A DNA stretch of 7,090 nt from UBA12567 sp964598425 (GTDB lineage: Bacteria; Planctomycetota; Phycisphaerae; Phycisphaerales; SM1A02). Below, piece after piece: positions 5,378 through 7,090 of the stretch (positions within the stretch are counted from its first letter, which is position 1; each line of letters starts with the position of its first letter). A program made the position numbers and the translations under genes. Below the pieces are notes generated by a model. That model saw only the letters and a program-made list of their open reading frames with translations, searched no databases and was not told the origin of the DNA. The stretch lies in contig CAZRBV010000067.1 of assembly GCA_964598425.1 (NCBI GenBank), forward strand, positions 1 to 7,090. Direction: 5' to 3'.

Positions 5378-6448
5378 ATGACTCGCGATGCACCACACCG
5401 TCCACTCATCGGCCTGACCCTCGGCGACCCGGCTGGCATCGGTCCGGAGATCGTGGCCCGGTGCCTGTCGGACGCTGCGCTGCAGGAGCAGGCCAGGCTC
5501 ATTGTCTATGGCGCGGGCGGACCGCTGCAGCTCGCCGCCGAGACGCTGGGTCTGCGCCCGAATTGGTATCGAGCCTGCGCCGACGAGCACGCCAGCAAGC
5601 CAATCCGTGATACGCCGGTGGTGCTGGATGACGCCAGTCACGGCGATCTGCTCGACCTTCGCAGAGAGCCCCAGAAACGCACCGGGGCAGCCTCCAAGCA
5701 CTGGGTGGAACTTGCAATTCGTGACGCCATGAGGTCAGAGGGCGATCCTCGCAAACTCGATGCGATCGTCACCGCCCCAATCAGCAAGGAAGCATGGTCA
5801 CTCGCAGGATTCAAGTGGCCGGGCCACACCGAGTTACTGGCACATCGAGCGAAGGCGCGGCAGGTTTCGATGGTATTTGATTCACCACACCTCAGGGTGG
5901 CGCTGGCAACGGTGCATGTGCCGCTCATGGGGGTCCGAGACATCCTCACCATCGGACGCGTGTTCGACGCAATCACGCGAGGCGTCGAGGCCTGTCAATT
6001 GCTTGGTATCACGCGGCCACGAATTGCCGTGTGCGGGCTCAACCCGCACGCCGGGGAAGGCGGCGTTCTCGGATGGGAAGAGGAGAAAGTGATTGCCCCT
6101 GCGATCGGCATGGCGAGATCCGAATGCGCGAATCTGAGCGGCCCGTTTCCGGCAGACACGCTCTTTCGCCGCGCTGTGGCTGGCGAGTTTGATCTGGTCG
6201 TCGCCATGTACCACGATCAGGGACTCATTCCGCTCAAACTGCTCGGGCAAGGAAACGCGGTCAACTGGAGCGTCGGCCTTCCTTTCATCCGGACGAGCCC
6301 GGATCACGGCACTGCCTTCGACATCGCCGGACGGGGCCAGGCAAATGCGTCATCAATGCGGGCTGCAGTTTCGCTGGCGATTCGACTGGCAGCGGCGTCA
6401 CCGCCACGAGAAGTCGGGGGTGGCGAGTACCATCCCCATCATGCCTGA
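5378..6448 (+). CDS. pdxA: 4-hydroxythreonine-4-phosphate dehydrogenase
   Basis: This NAD-dependent, metal-binding dehydrogenase oxidises 4-phosphohydroxy-threonine in the DXP-dependent pathway to pyridoxal 5'-phosphate; it works as a cytosolic dimer. The fingerprint is complete: GDPAGIGPEI (16-25), TAPISKEAW (132-140), GHTELLA with metal ligand H150, LNPHAGEGG with H224, PADTLF (258-263), AMYHDQGLIPLK with H279, and GLPFIRTSPDHGTAFDIAG (300-318). At 356 residues it is a little longer than the usual 330 or so; the extra lies partly in the region around 60-105 and in a 16-residue Gly/His tail. PdxA2-type enzymes acting on D-threonate 4-phosphate look similar, but I see no DUF1537 kinase partner here, which favours true PdxA. 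There is no Shine-Dalgarno before the ATG, only 24 bases from the opposing start. The 3' end overlaps glyS by 8 bases, implying one transcript. Confidence 0.93.
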   Translation: MTRDAPHRPLIGLTLGDPAGIGPEIVARCLSDAALQEQARLIVYGAGGPLQLAAETLGLRPNWYRACADEHASKPIRDTPVVLDDASHGDLLDLRREPQKRTGAASKHWVELAIRDAMRSEGDPRKLDAIVTAPISKEAWSLAGFKWPGHTELLAHRAKARQVSMVFDSPHLRVALATVHVPLMGVRDILTIGRVFDAITRGVEACQLLGITRPRIAVCGLNPHAGEGGVLGWEEEKVIAPAIGMARSECANLSGPFPADTLFRRAVAGEFDLVVAMYHDQGLIPLKLLGQGNAVNWSVGLPFIRTSPDHGTAFDIAGRGQANASSMRAAVSLAIRLAAASPPREVGGGEYHPHHA

Positions 6449-7090
6449 CACAACGCAGACGTACTCAATGGACGAACTGGTTTCGCTGTGCAAACGCCGC
6501 GGCTTCATATTCCCGGCGAGCGAGATCTACGGCGGGATCAATGGCTTCTGGGACTATGGGCCGCTCGGCACTGCCCTCAAGAACAACCTTCGAGATCGAT
6601 GGTGGCGTGACATGGTCAAGCGACCGCCCCCCGGCCCGGACGGCAACGAGATCAGCATCGTCGGGCTTGACTCCTCCATCATTCAGAACCCCCGCGTCTG
6701 GGAGGCGTCCGGTCACGTCGGCAGCTTCAGCGATCCCATGCAGACATGCCGCCAGTGCAAGAAGCTCTTCCGCTCGGATCAGGTCTGGGACATGGTCAAG
6801 GACTCGGAGTGGCTCCAGTCGCTTGCCGATGCATGCACGCGGCCGCATGTGGACAACACAATCAAGTTCAACAGTGGCCAGGCAATGCAGTGGGCGCGAA
6901 CACGCGGCCGCAAGCTGGCGCCAGGCCTCGCGCTTGTCCGCAATCCTGAGGTCACGCTCAGTTGGCTGGCAGAGGAACTTCAGGACAAGTGGGAAGAGTA
7001 CCTCGACATCATCTCACTCATTCAGCACCTCGCCACCGAACAGAAGGCCAAGACTGGCCTCGTGATGCCATGCCCGAATTGCGGCGGAGA
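6441..7090 (+). CDS. glyS: Glycyl-tRNA synthetase, alpha2 class II type (3' end off window)
   Basis: The first 216 codons of a class II glycyl-tRNA synthetase, which charges tRNA-Gly with glycine in the cytosol. Residues 10-32 (MDELVSLCKRRGFIFPASEIYGG, given here as its start and end) match the family's signature N-terminus. FWDYGPLGTALKNNLRDRWW (36-55) is motif 1, and SIIQNPRVWEASGHVGSFSDP (79-99) follows it. The start 9 residues before MDEL is like that of Thermus GlyRS, which supports 6441. This is the single-chain dimeric form, not the alpha/beta GlyQ-GlyS form of E. coli. Cysteine pairs C103-C106 (CRQC) and C211-C214 (CPNC) flank a long insertion and probably make one zinc site. Motifs 2 and 3 and the anticodon-binding domain lie beyond the window. 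The ATG lies inside the end of pdxA (ATGCCTGA overlap), so translation is likely coupled. Confidence 0.93.
   Translation, partial: MPDTTQTYSMDELVSLCKRRGFIFPASEIYGGINGFWDYGPLGTALKNNLRDRWWRDMVKRPPPGPDGNEISIVGLDSSIIQNPRVWEASGHVGSFSDPMQTCRQCKKLFRSDQVWDMVKDSEWLQSLADACTRPHVDNTIKFNSGQAMQWARTRGRKLAPGLALVRNPEVTLSWLAEELQDKWEEYLDIISLIQHLATEQKAKTGLVMPCPNCGG

Noticed and set aside
5088..5610. Plus-strand frames crossing the start of pdxA and the divergent gene
   Set aside because: They are shadows of the two genes in other frames; pdxA motifs fix the correct frame from 5378.

Overview
The window looks like core chromosome of a GC-rich bacterium. My best guess is Planctomycetota, possibly the Phycisphaerae. 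This rests on the overall gene style, an enlarged PilM-type pilus protein, a four-repeat S1 protein and a bacterial alpha2-type glycyl-tRNA synthetase with extra zinc-type cysteines. No rRNA or other phylogenetic marker is present, so the assignment is tentative.

Layout. Positions 1-1838 (minus strand) hold most of a type IV pilus inner-membrane platform gene that reads as PilM fused to PilN, followed by a very glycine-rich tail that runs off the left edge. A 228-base divergent spacer (1839-2066) carries a possible pilM promoter and leader hairpin. On the plus strand come mtaB (2067-3506), a tRNA ms2t6A37 methylthiotransferase, and, 32 bases later, a four-repeat S1-domain RNA-binding protein (3539-4741). 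The S1 gene converges tail to tail, 6 bases apart, with an unrecognised minus-strand gene (4748-5353). An inverted repeat covers both stop codons. That gene in turn diverges, with only 24 bases between start codons, from pdxA (5378-6448, vitamin B6 synthesis). pdxA overlaps the start of glyS (6441 to the right edge, glycyl-tRNA synthetase) by 8 bases.

How the genes relate. mtaB, the S1 protein and glyS all serve translation (tRNA modification, mRNA binding, tRNA charging). pdxA supplies the pyridoxal phosphate branch and is probably co-transcribed and translationally coupled with glyS. The pilus gene is a separate unit that probably continues into a pil operon outside the window. I see no tRNA, rRNA, CRISPR array, insertion sequence or prophage, and no sign of an undescribed defence or mobile system. 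The points most worth following up are the PilM-PilN fusion with its Gly/Met tail, the compact divergent promoter before pdxA, the uncharacterised 201-residue protein, and the hairpin at the convergent stops.
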